64,000 bases of DNA from Bacilli bacterium. GTDB lineage: Bacteria > Bacillota_I > Bacilli_A > RFN20 > CAG-288. Positions 9,556 through 17,592 of the stretch are shown piece after piece. Under the pieces are notes generated by a model that ran no database searches, was not told the DNA's origin, and saw only the letters and a program-made list of their open reading frames with translations. The translations under genes were made by a program, and so were the position numbers. Numbering within the stretch: the stretch's first letter is position 1; each line of letters opens with the position of its first letter. The stretch spans positions 6,236-70,235 of the forward strand of contig CAAGLY010000024.1 in NCBI GenBank assembly GCA_900770925.1, given 5' to 3'.

Positions 9556-10383
9556 ATGCTGTTTCAGAAGAAATCCGATTTTCTTGTCTGCAGGGACAGC
9601 GATGGCACTGTCATGGATACTAGGACGATTAAGCACTATAACTGCTTTGGTCCTAGCTTCGTGGATGTCTATGCCATCCAAGACCATAAGGACGAGATTC
9701 TCAAAGAGTGGAATCGAATCAATCTCTTTTCCATCACACGCGGTATCAATCGTTTCCAAGGATTAAACGATATTCTCGACTATGTCGGAAAATTCGGCTA
9801 TTCCTATTCTGGAAAAGATAGCTTTGCTTCCTGGGTCAAGACGACGAAGGAACTCTCTCCGAGAGCCTTGAAGGAATACAGGGAAGCAAACGAAAAAGAT
9901 AATCTTTGCAGGAAGCTTGCTCTGCAATGGTCCGATGAAGTCAATCGTCGCATCTCTCTTCTTCCTTTAGGTCAACCCTTTGCTCCGGTGAAGGAAATCA
10001 TCTCACAGATTAAAGATGAAGTCGATTTGGTAGGAGTAAGCTCTGCCAATGAAGGAGCCGTTACGGAAGAATGGAAGGGAGCTGGCATCTATTCTCTCTT
10101 CCGGTTTGTTGCCTGTCAGAGTGTCGGCAAGAAAGATAGGATTATTCAGAAAGCCCTGGAATGTGGTTATGAGAAAGATAACACTGTAAGGTTAGGGGAT
10201 GCCCTTGGCGATATCGAGGCTAGCAAAGCAAATGGTGTTCACTTCTTCCCGATTCTTCCTGGAAAGGAGAAGGAATCCTGGGAGGAATTCTACAAAGAAG
10301 GGCTTCCTCATCTTCTCTCTCATACGTTTACGTTAGAGTATCAGGAACAGCTCTATAAAAAGTTCTTTGACTGTCTGAAATAA
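9556..10383 (+). CDS. HAD-superfamily hydrolase
   Basis: 275 residues from the ATG at 9556, four bases after the SDR stop; the in-frame ATG at 9502 would overlap the SDR by 50 bases. The HAD nucleophile motif reads CMDSDGTVMDTMTIKH when AGG is Met (AGG at 9592 and 9622); Asp14 is the likely nucleophile and Asp16 the acid/base. A C-terminal motif GDALGDIEASKANG supplies the metal-binding acids. The CFGP following the motif is typical of a Firmicute HAD subgroup found in sugar clusters. The probable role is dephosphorylation of a sugar phosphate or metabolite repair; the substrate is unknown. Confidence 0.75.
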   Translation: MLFQKKSDFLVCRDSDGTVMDTRTIKHYNCFGPSFVDVYAIQDHKDEILKEWNRINLFSITRGINRFQGLNDILDYVGKFGYSYSGKDSFASWVKTTKELSPRALKEYREANEKDNLCRKLALQWSDEVNRRISLLPLGQPFAPVKEIISQIKDEVDLVGVSSANEGAVTEEWKGAGIYSLFRFVACQSVGKKDRIIQKALECGYEKDNTVRLGDALGDIEASKANGVHFFPILPGKEKESWEEFYKEGLPHLLSHTFTLEYQEQLYKKFFDCLK

Positions 10384-10405
10384 GATAGCAGAAGAGGTAA
10401 AAAAC

Positions 10406-12349
10406 ATGAAAATTACAGAACCAATCAAAGTCGGTAAGATTACGCTTAAGAACCGTATCATGTTCCCGCCGCTCACTACTGGTTATGAAGAACGCGATGG
10501 CTCTATCGGAGAGCATTCCCGTGCTTTCTATACCCGCTTAGCCAAAGGCGGTGTCGGCTACATTGTTATCGGTGATGTTGTTCCGGTCAATACTGTTTCT
10601 CCGACTCCGAAGCTTTTCTGTGATGAACAGATTGGATCTTTCAAGGCTTTAGCGGACTCGGTTCATGCCTATGGTGCTAAACTTGGTCTTCAGCTCTTCC
10701 ATCCGGAATATGATACCGAAGCCATTATCAACTTCATTAAACAGGGCAAACGCAACGAAGCTTTTGCAAAGCTCCATCATGATAGGCTTCATTTTACGGA
10801 TGAAGTTACTCCGGAGAAGCTTGCTTCCATCTTAGAGCATATCAAGGCCTGCGCACATCGCGCCTATGAGGCTGGTGTTGATGTCATTGAAGTCCATGGT
10901 GACCGTGTTGTCGGAAGCCTCTGCTCCACGATTTTGAATCATCGTACCGATGAATATGGTGGAAGCTTTGAAAACCGTACTCGTTTTGCTCTTGAATTCG
11001 TCAAAGCCATCAAGGAAGGTGCTCCGGATATCACCATCGACTATAAGCTTCCGATTGTTACCAAGAGAAAAGACGGCACCTATCAGGGTAAAGGCGGTCT
11101 TGTCCTTGAAGAAGCTGTCAAGCTTGCTAAGCTGTTAGAGAAAAACGGAGTCGACAGGATTCATGTTGCTCAGGCTAACCACACTGGAAATAGGAATGAT
11201 ACTATTCCGGCTAGGGGAACCCGTGCTTACGGATTCAGGGTCGAAGAGGCAAAGGCCATCAAGGCTGCTGTTTCTATTCCAGTTTCCATTGTCGGCCGTA
11301 TCTGTACAGTGAAAGCTGCCGAAAGCTTAATCGAGCAGAATGTCTGCGATATTGTTGCCTTTGGCCGTAATCATCTTACCGATCCGGACATTGCAAATAA
11401 GATCGCTGATGGTAAGGATTATCTTATCCGTCAGTGTATCAACTGCAACAAGGGCTGCACCGATAAGATTCAGAAAGCTCAGTTCCTCTCCTGCGTCTTA
11501 AATGCTGAGAACGGATACGAAGCAACTCGTTCTATTACAAAAGCAGTTAATCCTCGCACTGTCGCTGTTGTCGGCGGCGGTATTGCCGGCTTAGAAGCTG
11601 CCCGTGTCCTTGCTCTGAAAGGACATAAGGTCGACTTATACGAGAAGAGCTACCGTCTTGGCGGACAGATCAACATCGCTTCTGTTCCTCCTCGCAAAGA
11701 GGAAAGGCGCCGTATCCTCAACTTCTATGACCGTGTCCTTCCGACCTTAGATGTCCATTTCCATCTTGGTGTCGAATTCACTAAGGAAAGGGCAAAGAAC
11801 TATTCTGATATCATTGTTGCTATCGGTGCCCATAACTTAGTTCCGCATATTCCGGGTATTGACGGCGAGAATGTTGTCTCTGCCTGGGATGTCCTCGATA
11901 ACAAGGAAATTGTCTATGGTTCTGTCGCCGTCTGCGGTGGCGGACTTGTCGGAGCCGAAACAGCCGAATACCTTGCTGACAAGGGATATGATGTTACCAT
12001 TGTCGAGAGGATGGATAAAATTGCTAAAGAAGAGAGCAATACGATTCTTCCGACTAGGCAGAAAGACTTTGCAGATCACAATGTCAAGCAGCTTGTTAAG
12101 ACTAAGATTGTCAAGATGGATATCCATGGCTTAACCTGCGACAAGCTCGATGAGAATAACCAGCCGGTCGAGACCATTGAAATCCCCTGCGATACGATCG
12201 TCAACGCTCTTGCTTCGCAGAAGAACAGGATTGATCTTGAAGGTGTCAAGGCTAATGTCGTTTATGTCGGCGACTGCGCAGGCGAGCGTCCGTCTAACAT
12301 CGATCATGCCATCAAGTCTGCCTACGATGCGGCTAACTCCATCAACTAA
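10406..12349 (+). CDS. Old-Yellow-Enzyme-type FMN/4Fe-4S/FAD reductase
   Basis: 647 residues in the domain order of 2,4-dienoyl-CoA reductase and related enoate reductases. An FMN-binding TIM barrel (1-~335) has NHRTDEYGGSFENR; a 4Fe-4S motif CINCNKGC plus a downstream Cys (FLSC) follows; then come an FAD Rossmann motif VVGGGIAGLEAA and an inner NAD(P)H motif CGGGLVGAETAEYLA. It reduces an activated C=C or a related bond using NAD(P)H. AGG sites give VD-M-IHVAQ, N-M-NDTIPA-M-GT and VE-MMD-KIA, where homologues have VEMLDKIA. It lies in the uxu operon, which is unusual for a sugar pathway and suggests an aromatic or unsaturated aglycone. RBS AGAGGT, 22-base gap from the HAD gene. Confidence 0.85.
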   Translation: MKITEPIKVGKITLKNRIMFPPLTTGYEERDGSIGEHSRAFYTRLAKGGVGYIVIGDVVPVNTVSPTPKLFCDEQIGSFKALADSVHAYGAKLGLQLFHPEYDTEAIINFIKQGKRNEAFAKLHHDRLHFTDEVTPEKLASILEHIKACAHRAYEAGVDVIEVHGDRVVGSLCSTILNHRTDEYGGSFENRTRFALEFVKAIKEGAPDITIDYKLPIVTKRKDGTYQGKGGLVLEEAVKLAKLLEKNGVDRIHVAQANHTGNRNDTIPARGTRAYGFRVEEAKAIKAAVSIPVSIVGRICTVKAAESLIEQNVCDIVAFGRNHLTDPDIANKIADGKDYLIRQCINCNKGCTDKIQKAQFLSCVLNAENGYEATRSITKAVNPRTVAVVGGGIAGLEAARVLALKGHKVDLYEKSYRLGGQINIASVPPRKEERRRILNFYDRVLPTLDVHFHLGVEFTKERAKNYSDIIVAIGAHNLVPHIPGIDGENVVSAWDVLDNKEIVYGSVAVCGGGLVGAETAEYLADKGYDVTIVERMDKIAKEESNTILPTRQKDFADHNVKQLVKTKIVKMDIHGLTCDKLDENNQPVETIEIPCDTIVNALASQKNRIDLEGVKANVVYVGDCAGERPSNIDHAIKSAYDAANSIN

Positions 12350-12362
12350 ATAAGGAGAAGAT

Positions 12363-13409
12363 ATGAGATTAACTTTCCGTTGGTACGGAGAGGGTGATTC
12401 TATCCCGCTCTCCTATATCCGTGAAATTCCGAATAGGTCCGGTGTTGTCACTGCGGTCTATGACGTCAAGGTCGGAGAAGTCTGGCCTAGGGAATCTCTT
12501 GAGAAGCTGAAAAAGGATGCTGCTAGCCATGGCTTAGCTAGGGAAGTCATTGAGTCTATCCCTGTCCATGAGGACATTAAGCTCGGCAAGCCTACCCGCG
12601 ACCATTACATCGACAACTATATCGAGAACATCCGTCGCTGCGCAAAGGTCGGCGTCAAATGTGTCTGCTATAACTTCAGGCCGGTCTTTGACTGGCTGCG
12701 GACCAATAGGCACCATCAGAACGCCGATGGCAGCAACTCCCTTAGCTACTCCTATGAGGAGTTCCTCAAGGTTGATCCGAAACATCTGCATCTTCCGGGA
12801 TGGGATGAATCCTATTCTCCGGAAGAGCTTCAGTCTCTTCTCTCCCAGTATCAGAAGATTTCGCATCAGCAACTGTTTGAGAACCTTGTCTATTTCCTCA
12901 ACCGGATCATTCCTGTCTGTGAGGAGTGCGATGTGAACAGGGCCATTCATCCGGATGATCCGCCGTGGGATGTCTTCCATCTCCCTCGGATCATTACCGG
13001 CGAAGAGGATCTGGACCGATTATTTGCCGCTGTTCCTTCTACCCGCAATGGTATCACTCTATGCACTGGATCTTTCGGTGCGAAGAGAACTAACGATATT
13101 GTTCACAGGGTCGGAAAGTATTCGAAGCAGGGTCGTGTTCATTTCTTGCACTTACGCAATGTCAAGTGGACGGATGATCATGATTCCTTCTGTGAAGTCG
13201 GACATTGCACCAAAGACGGCTCTTTAAATAGGGCAGCTATCGTCAAAGCCGCTGTGGATAACGGATTCGATGGCTATGTCCGTCCGGATCACGGACGCAA
13301 TATCTTCGGCGAGGACGGAAAACCGGGCTATGGTCTTTATGACCGTGCTCTTGGCTGTGCCTACATCAACGGTCTCTTCGAAAGGTGCGAGCTGAGGAAG
13401 AAGAACTAG
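12363..13409 (+). CDS. uxuA: Mannonate dehydratase UxuA
   Basis: 348 residues, full length for the family. It dehydrates D-mannonate to 2-keto-3-deoxygluconate in glucuronate catabolism and uses Mn2+/Fe2+. Diagnostic segments: IPVHEDIKLG (67-75), YNF-M-PVFDW (103-111), N-M-AIHPDDPPW (192-202), HLRNVKW. The gene is a clean test of the code: no internal ATG exists, yet ten AGG codons do. Those at residues 25, 43, 60, 106, 116 and 193 and in LN-M-AAIVKA lie where homologues have Met or Leu, while CGN arginines (for example residues 20, 79, 91, 92, 209) lie at normal Arg sites. RBS AAGGAG; last gene before a strong terminator. Confidence 0.95.
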   Translation: MRLTFRWYGEGDSIPLSYIREIPNRSGVVTAVYDVKVGEVWPRESLEKLKKDAASHGLAREVIESIPVHEDIKLGKPTRDHYIDNYIENIRRCAKVGVKCVCYNFRPVFDWLRTNRHHQNADGSNSLSYSYEEFLKVDPKHLHLPGWDESYSPEELQSLLSQYQKISHQQLFENLVYFLNRIIPVCEECDVNRAIHPDDPPWDVFHLPRIITGEEDLDRLFAAVPSTRNGITLCTGSFGAKRTNDIVHRVGKYSKQGRVHFLHLRNVKWTDDHDSFCEVGHCTKDGSLNRAAIVKAAVDNGFDGYVRPDHGRNIFGEDGKPGYGLYDRALGCAYINGLFERCELRKKN

Positions 13410-13427
13410 TTTTTCTTTCAGAATTTG

Positions 13428-13455
13428 AATAGGCTGCCACTTGGCAGCCTATTTT
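13428..13455 (+). terminator. Rho-independent terminator after uxuA
   Basis: An 11-bp perfect stem with half-site AATAGGCTGCC, loop ACTT and the reverse complement ending ATTTT. It closes the long operon that begins before the window. Confidence 0.85.
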
Positions 13456-13618
13456 CGGTTCTTTGAAAAAGTGAGAGACTAAGGTACAGGCTTTACTGCT
13501 TTTCAGTGCTTAGCCTAGCTTTTCATCAGCTTTGTTTCAATTGTCTAAGGCTATAAGAACATATTGTTATTCTACGCGAACAGGATTATTCTTACGACGG
13601 ATTGAGTAAGGAGGCTTT

Positions 13619-13753
13619 ATGAAATTCAGAAGAATTATCCCGCTTGGGATTGCTTTGATTTTTCCTTTTATCTGTTCTTTGGAAGCGGAAAGCAGGTCTT
13701 GCGCTAAGGCCTGCTTTTATTCGTTGCTTGCCTTCAGGAAATCTATCCTATAG
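13619..13753 (+). CDS. Possible small secreted or relic peptide (44 codons)
   Basis: ATG at 13619 preceded by a good SD (AAGGAGG, 6 bases away). The peptide begins MKFRRIIPLGIALIFPFICS, a signal-like hydrophobic stretch, and then runs through a terminator hairpin and over the 3' end of the opposite ATPase gene. The good SD argues for translation; the overlap with a terminator and lack of any recognisable family argue for a decayed gene start. Function unknown. Confidence 0.25.
   Translation: MKFRRIIPLGIALIFPFICSLEAESRSCAKACFYSLLAFRKSIL
13689..13717. terminator. Bidirectional terminator hairpin
   Basis: Stem AAAGCAGGTCTT / AAGGCCTGCTTT (one G-U wobble) with loop GCGCT. The T-run on the plus side and the complementary run on the minus side fit termination from both directions; it sits exactly at the 3' end of the minus-strand ATPase gene. 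Confidence 0.65.
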
Positions 13754-15045
13754 ATGGGAAAATAGGTTCTGTTATCTTTCTTTTCTAAGTTGCAGTTTCC
13801 GAAAATGTATCCTTCCGGAATATCATAGTCCTTATTTGACAGCAGATTATCTAGAGCGGAATGACGTTTATAGTCTTTTCCGGATTTGATTTCTATCGGA
13901 AGCACATTTCCTTTGTAGCTGACGATAAAATCGACTTCACCCTGCTTCTTGCTTGAGAAATAGAAGAGGTTATCGTATCCGAAACCATGATGTAACAGTT
14001 CTTGGGCAACAGCATTCTCGAAGATGCCACCGAAATTTATATCTTTTTCGTGCGCGAGGATTTTCTCCTGTATTCCGCTCTGCAGTAAACGGTAGCATAA
14101 TAATCCGACATCATTAGCAAAGAGTTTGAAAAGTTTACTGTTTCTTGAAAGGAGGAGAGGAGTCTTAGGTTCATCAACATTATAGACAGGAATTGCTACT
14201 CCTGCATCTTTCAGCCAGATGAAATCATTCTGACAGCGGGGAAGCGTGTAGTTTTTATCAATCTTGGATAAGATAAAACGCTTTGATTTGCTTCCTAATT
14301 CACTTGGTAAGAGATCATAAGCATTGGCGATATATGGCCGATCCGTGCTTCCGGCATACTTCGTGATATCTTTTCGGTAATAGGTTTCGATTGTTCTATG
14401 AACAAAATGAGTTGCTGTCAGGTCTTTTGTTTTCACATAGGTGCTGACTGCTTCTGGCCTTCCGCCTACTAATAGGTATTGATAGAATCTGTCTATCCTC
14501 CTCTTATGAAGGTAATCCGGAACTGTTTCTCTTTTCCTAAAGCATTCTTTCAACTTGTTGATAACTGGTTCCTGTACGTTATTCGCCCAGAGGAATTCTT
14601 CAAAGTCTAAAGGATACCTGATTTCTTCATATAAGTATCCGGTCGGCTCAAGTGCAATATTGAAATTGGTGACACCTAATAAGGAGCCGGAAAAAACAAA
14701 GCGGTATTTTCCGTCTAAGGCAAATCCCTTTGCCCTAGTCTGGAAATCAATATCTTCCGCCATCTGGATTTCGTCAAAGAAGATGACTGTCTTATTTGGA
14801 ATCAAGGGTTTATTCGAAAACGCTGATATCACTAAGAGGAAATCTTCTATATTTGCCGCCTGCCGAAAGGCGGGGATAGACTGTGGATTGAGAGCAAGGT
14901 TGATATAAATATAGCTTTCGAAGTTTTCTTTACAGAATTGATCAATAAGGAAGGTTTTTCCTACCTGTCTTGAACCATCTACAAGCAAAACCTTATTGGT
15001 TGACTTCCATTGCTTCAGCTTCTCTTCAAATTTTCGTTTCAGCAT
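13717..15045 (-). CDS. AAA-type ATPase with DUF4143 domain
   Basis: 442 residues. Walker A GSRQVGKT (24-31; its Arg is AGA, a true arginine), Walker B VIFFDEIQ, then the sensor segment FSGSLLG. The C-terminal DUF4143 part holds EVDFIVSYKG and LPIEIKSG, a PD-(D/E)xK-like arrangement. Family members are common in Bacteroidetes and Firmicutes, often multicopy; their roles are poorly known and possibly linked to DNA or defence. FQT-M-AK (AGG) fits the consensus better with Met. It is a single-gene unit facing the uxu operon. A second full copy lies at 56781-58127 and a relic at 28402. Confidence 0.8.
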   Translation of the reverse strand: MLKRKFEEKLKQWKSTNKVLLVDGSRQVGKTFLIDQFCKENFESYIYINLALNPQSIPAFRQAANIEDFLLVISAFSNKPLIPNKTVIFFDEIQMAEDIDFQTRAKGFALDGKYRFVFSGSLLGVTNFNIALEPTGYLYEEIRYPLDFEEFLWANNVQEPVINKLKECFRKRETVPDYLHKRRIDRFYQYLLVGGRPEAVSTYVKTKDLTATHFVHRTIETYYRKDITKYAGSTDRPYIANAYDLLPSELGSKSKRFILSKIDKNYTLPRCQNDFIWLKDAGVAIPVYNVDEPKTPLLLSRNSKLFKLFANDVGLLCYRLLQSGIQEKILAHEKDINFGGIFENAVAQELLHHGFGYDNLFYFSSKKQGEVDFIVSYKGNVLPIEIKSGKDYKRHSALDNLLSNKDYDIPEGYIFGNCNLEKKDNRTYFPIYRIDFLKASNE

Positions 15046-15389
15046 TTGTTTTCTCCTATTATAAGTATAAGCTAAAAGGGCTTCTTTGTATATAGAAAAC
15101 AGACTTTTCCATCCAGAAAAGTGTCAAATAGTTAGACTTTTCCAACCATCTAAATAACATATTTGCCAACTTTTCAAACCTCAAAAATACATAAACACTA
15201 TAATACGTGTAAAAATGTAAAATAAAAGGCTTTTTTAATAAAGCATGTTTTTAGAAAATAAATAGAAAACAATCAAACTATCTGTTTTGCTCCTTTAAAA
15301 GCTTTTGAAAAGCCTTACATTAAAAATCGCTACTCTTTTTTATATAGGATGACTATAATTATTCCGTTCGTATACAAACTAATTAATTT
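15046..15389. promoter_or_regulatory. AT-rich divergent intergenic region with promoter for marR-exporter operon
   Basis: 344 bases between divergent genes. A TATAAT at 15354-15359 lies 30 bases before the MarR ATG; the -35 region is weak. The 11-mer AGACTTTTCCA occurs twice (15101 and 15134), which could be operator half-sites for the regulator or ATPase promoter elements. No RNA gene or ORF is seen. Confidence 0.4.
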
Positions 15390-15854
15390 ATGGATGATAA
15401 AAACGACAATTCATTAGGTGAAAGGATTCATCTGACATCGAGTAAAATCGGCGCCTTTATTAACCGGAAAAGGAAGGACAATGACCTCCTTAGGCTCGGA
15501 AATGAAGGGAACCTGATTCTCTATATCTATGAACATCCTTCGACCAAGGCGAAAGACTTGCAGGAAAAGTTCCGACTATCGAAAGCAACCATTTCCTGTT
15601 CCCTAAGTAATAGGGAAAAGAAAGGCTTGCTGAAGAGGGACTATGAAGGAAATGACAAGCGGACAAAGAAGATAAGGCTAACCGATAAAGGGAAAGAAGC
15701 CTGTCTTCCCTACCGGGACTTCTTTCTCCGCCTGACGCATACTCTAGAGGAGAACGTCTCTAGAGAAGAGAAAGAGACGACGATTAAAGTGCTAAATCAG
15801 GTTCTCTTGAACCTGGAAGAAGGAAAGGAAGGAGAAGAAGATGAAAATTATTAA
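15390..15854 (+). CDS. MarR-family transcriptional regulator
   Basis: 154 residues, MarR winged-helix fold: AKDLQEKFRLSKATISCSLS is the helix-turn-helix, followed by the wing (KKGLL ... DKRTKKI-M-LTDKG) and C-terminal dimerisation helices. The ATG has no clear SD and lies about 24 nt after the expected transcription start. It overlaps the exporter gene by 14 bases, so it very likely controls the exporter operon and itself. Ligand unknown; drug-type or peptide-like effectors are usual for this arrangement. Confidence 0.85.
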   Translation: MDDKNDNSLGERIHLTSSKIGAFINRKRKDNDLLRLGNEGNLILYIYEHPSTKAKDLQEKFRLSKATISCSLSNREKKGLLKRDYEGNDKRTKKIRLTDKGKEACLPYRDFFLRLTHTLEENVSREEKETTIKVLNQVLLNLEEGKEGEEDENY

Positions 15855-17592
15855 ACGCCTAGTTACCTTTAGGCCAGGCTATTGGAAGGATACCATCCTG
15901 ACCTGGTGTTCTGTTGCTCTTGAAGCAAGGCTTGAGATTCTGGTTGCTTTCTTCCTTCAGTATCTCTTAGCCGGAGTTGAGAACAACTCCATGGCTCAGA
16001 TTGGAAGGTGGACAGGCATCATTGCCGGAAGGGCACTATTAGCAGCGGCAAGCGGTCTGTTTGCCGGCTATTGGTCAGCTTCGGCAGCCGCCGGCTTTGG
16101 CAAGAACCTGAGAGAGGGAAGGTATGAAAAGGTTCAGACTTATTCCTTTAAGAACATCGATAAGTTCTCTACCTCTTCTATCGTTACCCGTAGGACCACG
16201 GATAGGTCAAACATCCAGTTCTCCTTCATGATGATTCTCCGCATGGTTCTCCGTGCTCCGCTGAGGATGATTTTCGCTAGGATCATGGCTTTCGTCACAG
16301 CTCCTAGCTTAGCCTGGATCTTCCTCGTCATCATTCCTGTCCTCTTTGTTTTCCTTATTATTATCGCTAACTCTGCCCATAAGCTCTTCGTGAAGATCTT
16401 CGATACCTATGATGACCTTAACCAGGACGTCCAGGAGGATGTCGACGGTATCCGTGTCATCAAATCCTTTGACCGGAAAGAGCATCATACGAAGAAATTC
16501 AAATCAATCTCCGATGGCATCTATAAGAACTACATCAAAGCAGAGTTCCGCCTTGCCTTTAACGGTCCGTTAAGGAACACGGCTGTCTATGGTGCAAGGA
16601 GGTTCATTTCTTACTTCGGTGCAAAGAAGATTGTCGAGGGCGGCAATTCGTCTCTTCAGATTACCCAGCTGACAACTCTCTTTACCTATGTCAGGATGAT
16701 TCTTAGGTCCTTAAGGATGGTTTCTAGGATCTATGTCAGGATCATCATTGCCCGTAACAGCGCAGAGCGCTGTGTTGAAATCTTAGATGAGACTTCCGAT
16801 ATCGTTTCTCCTGAGCATGCTATCAGGAAGGTCGAGAACGGAGAAGTCGAGTTCAAGGATGTCTCCTTCAGCTACGGAAAAGGGAAGAGCGTCTTACAGG
16901 ATGTCAATCTTCACTTCTCTTCCGGTGAGACCATCGGTATTATCGGCCCTACCGGTTCAAGTAAGACGACCCTTGTCTCCTTAATCGCCCGTCTTTATGA
17001 CGCTACCTCTGGTGAAGTGAAAGTCGGCGGACACGATGTTAGAGAGTACGACGTAGCGACTTTACGTGATGCTGTCGCTGTTGTCTTACAGAAGAACACC
17101 CTGTTTACCGGAACTATCCGGGATAACCTGAAATGGGGCAATGAACAGGCAAGCGATGAGGAAATCTGGAAAGCATGCGATTTAGCTCAGGCGAGTGAGT
17201 TCCTCAAACGGTTCCCTAAGGGATTGGATACAAGGCTGGTACAGGAAGGAAACAATGTTTCCGGAGGACAGAAACAGCGTTTATGTATCGCCCGTGCTCT
17301 ATTAAAGAATCCGAAGATCCTGATTCTGGATGATTCCACTAGTGCCTGCGATACCCATACGGACAGCTTAATCCGTGAAGGATTAGCTAAGGAACGCAAC
17401 GATGTGACAAAGTTCATCATTGCCCAGCGTGTCTTATCCATTAAGGACTGCCGGACGATTATTGTCAGGGATGCCGGAGGAAAGATTGTTGCCCAGGGCA
17501 ACAATGATGAGCTAAGGCTCTCCTGCCCTGTCTATAAGGAATTATATGAATCTCAGTTAGGAGGAGGTGATTTCGATGTCAAAGCGGATTAA
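15841..17592 (+). CDS. ABC exporter half-transporter (MdlA/YheI-like)
   Basis: 583 residues: six-helix type IV exporter domain (1-~320) fused to a nucleotide-binding domain with Walker A GPTGSSKTT (Ser replaces the usual Gly before Lys), signature VSGGQKQR and Walker B ILILDDSTS. The Walker B Asp-Asp and the H-loop replaced by Gln (IIAQR) mark the degenerate ATP site typical of heterodimers. Five AGG codons within 16693-16740 give YVMMILMSLMMVSMIYVM, matching the Met-rich segment of this family; RMTTDMSN and LMMIFAMIMAF are further examples. It starts 14 bases inside marR with RBS AAGGAG. It forms a heterodimer with the next gene and probably exports drugs or lipophilic compounds. Confidence 0.9.
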   Translation: MKIIKRLVTFRPGYWKDTILTWCSVALEARLEILVAFFLQYLLAGVENNSMAQIGRWTGIIAGRALLAAASGLFAGYWSASAAAGFGKNLREGRYEKVQTYSFKNIDKFSTSSIVTRRTTDRSNIQFSFMMILRMVLRAPLRMIFARIMAFVTAPSLAWIFLVIIPVLFVFLIIIANSAHKLFVKIFDTYDDLNQDVQEDVDGIRVIKSFDRKEHHTKKFKSISDGIYKNYIKAEFRLAFNGPLRNTAVYGARRFISYFGAKKIVEGGNSSLQITQLTTLFTYVRMILRSLRMVSRIYVRIIIARNSAERCVEILDETSDIVSPEHAIRKVENGEVEFKDVSFSYGKGKSVLQDVNLHFSSGETIGIIGPTGSSKTTLVSLIARLYDATSGEVKVGGHDVREYDVATLRDAVAVVLQKNTLFTGTIRDNLKWGNEQASDEEIWKACDLAQASEFLKRFPKGLDTRLVQEGNNVSGGQKQRLCIARALLKNPKILILDDSTSACDTHTDSLIREGLAKERNDVTKFIIAQRVLSIKDCRTIIVRDAGGKIVAQGNNDELRLSCPVYKELYESQLGGGDFDVKAD

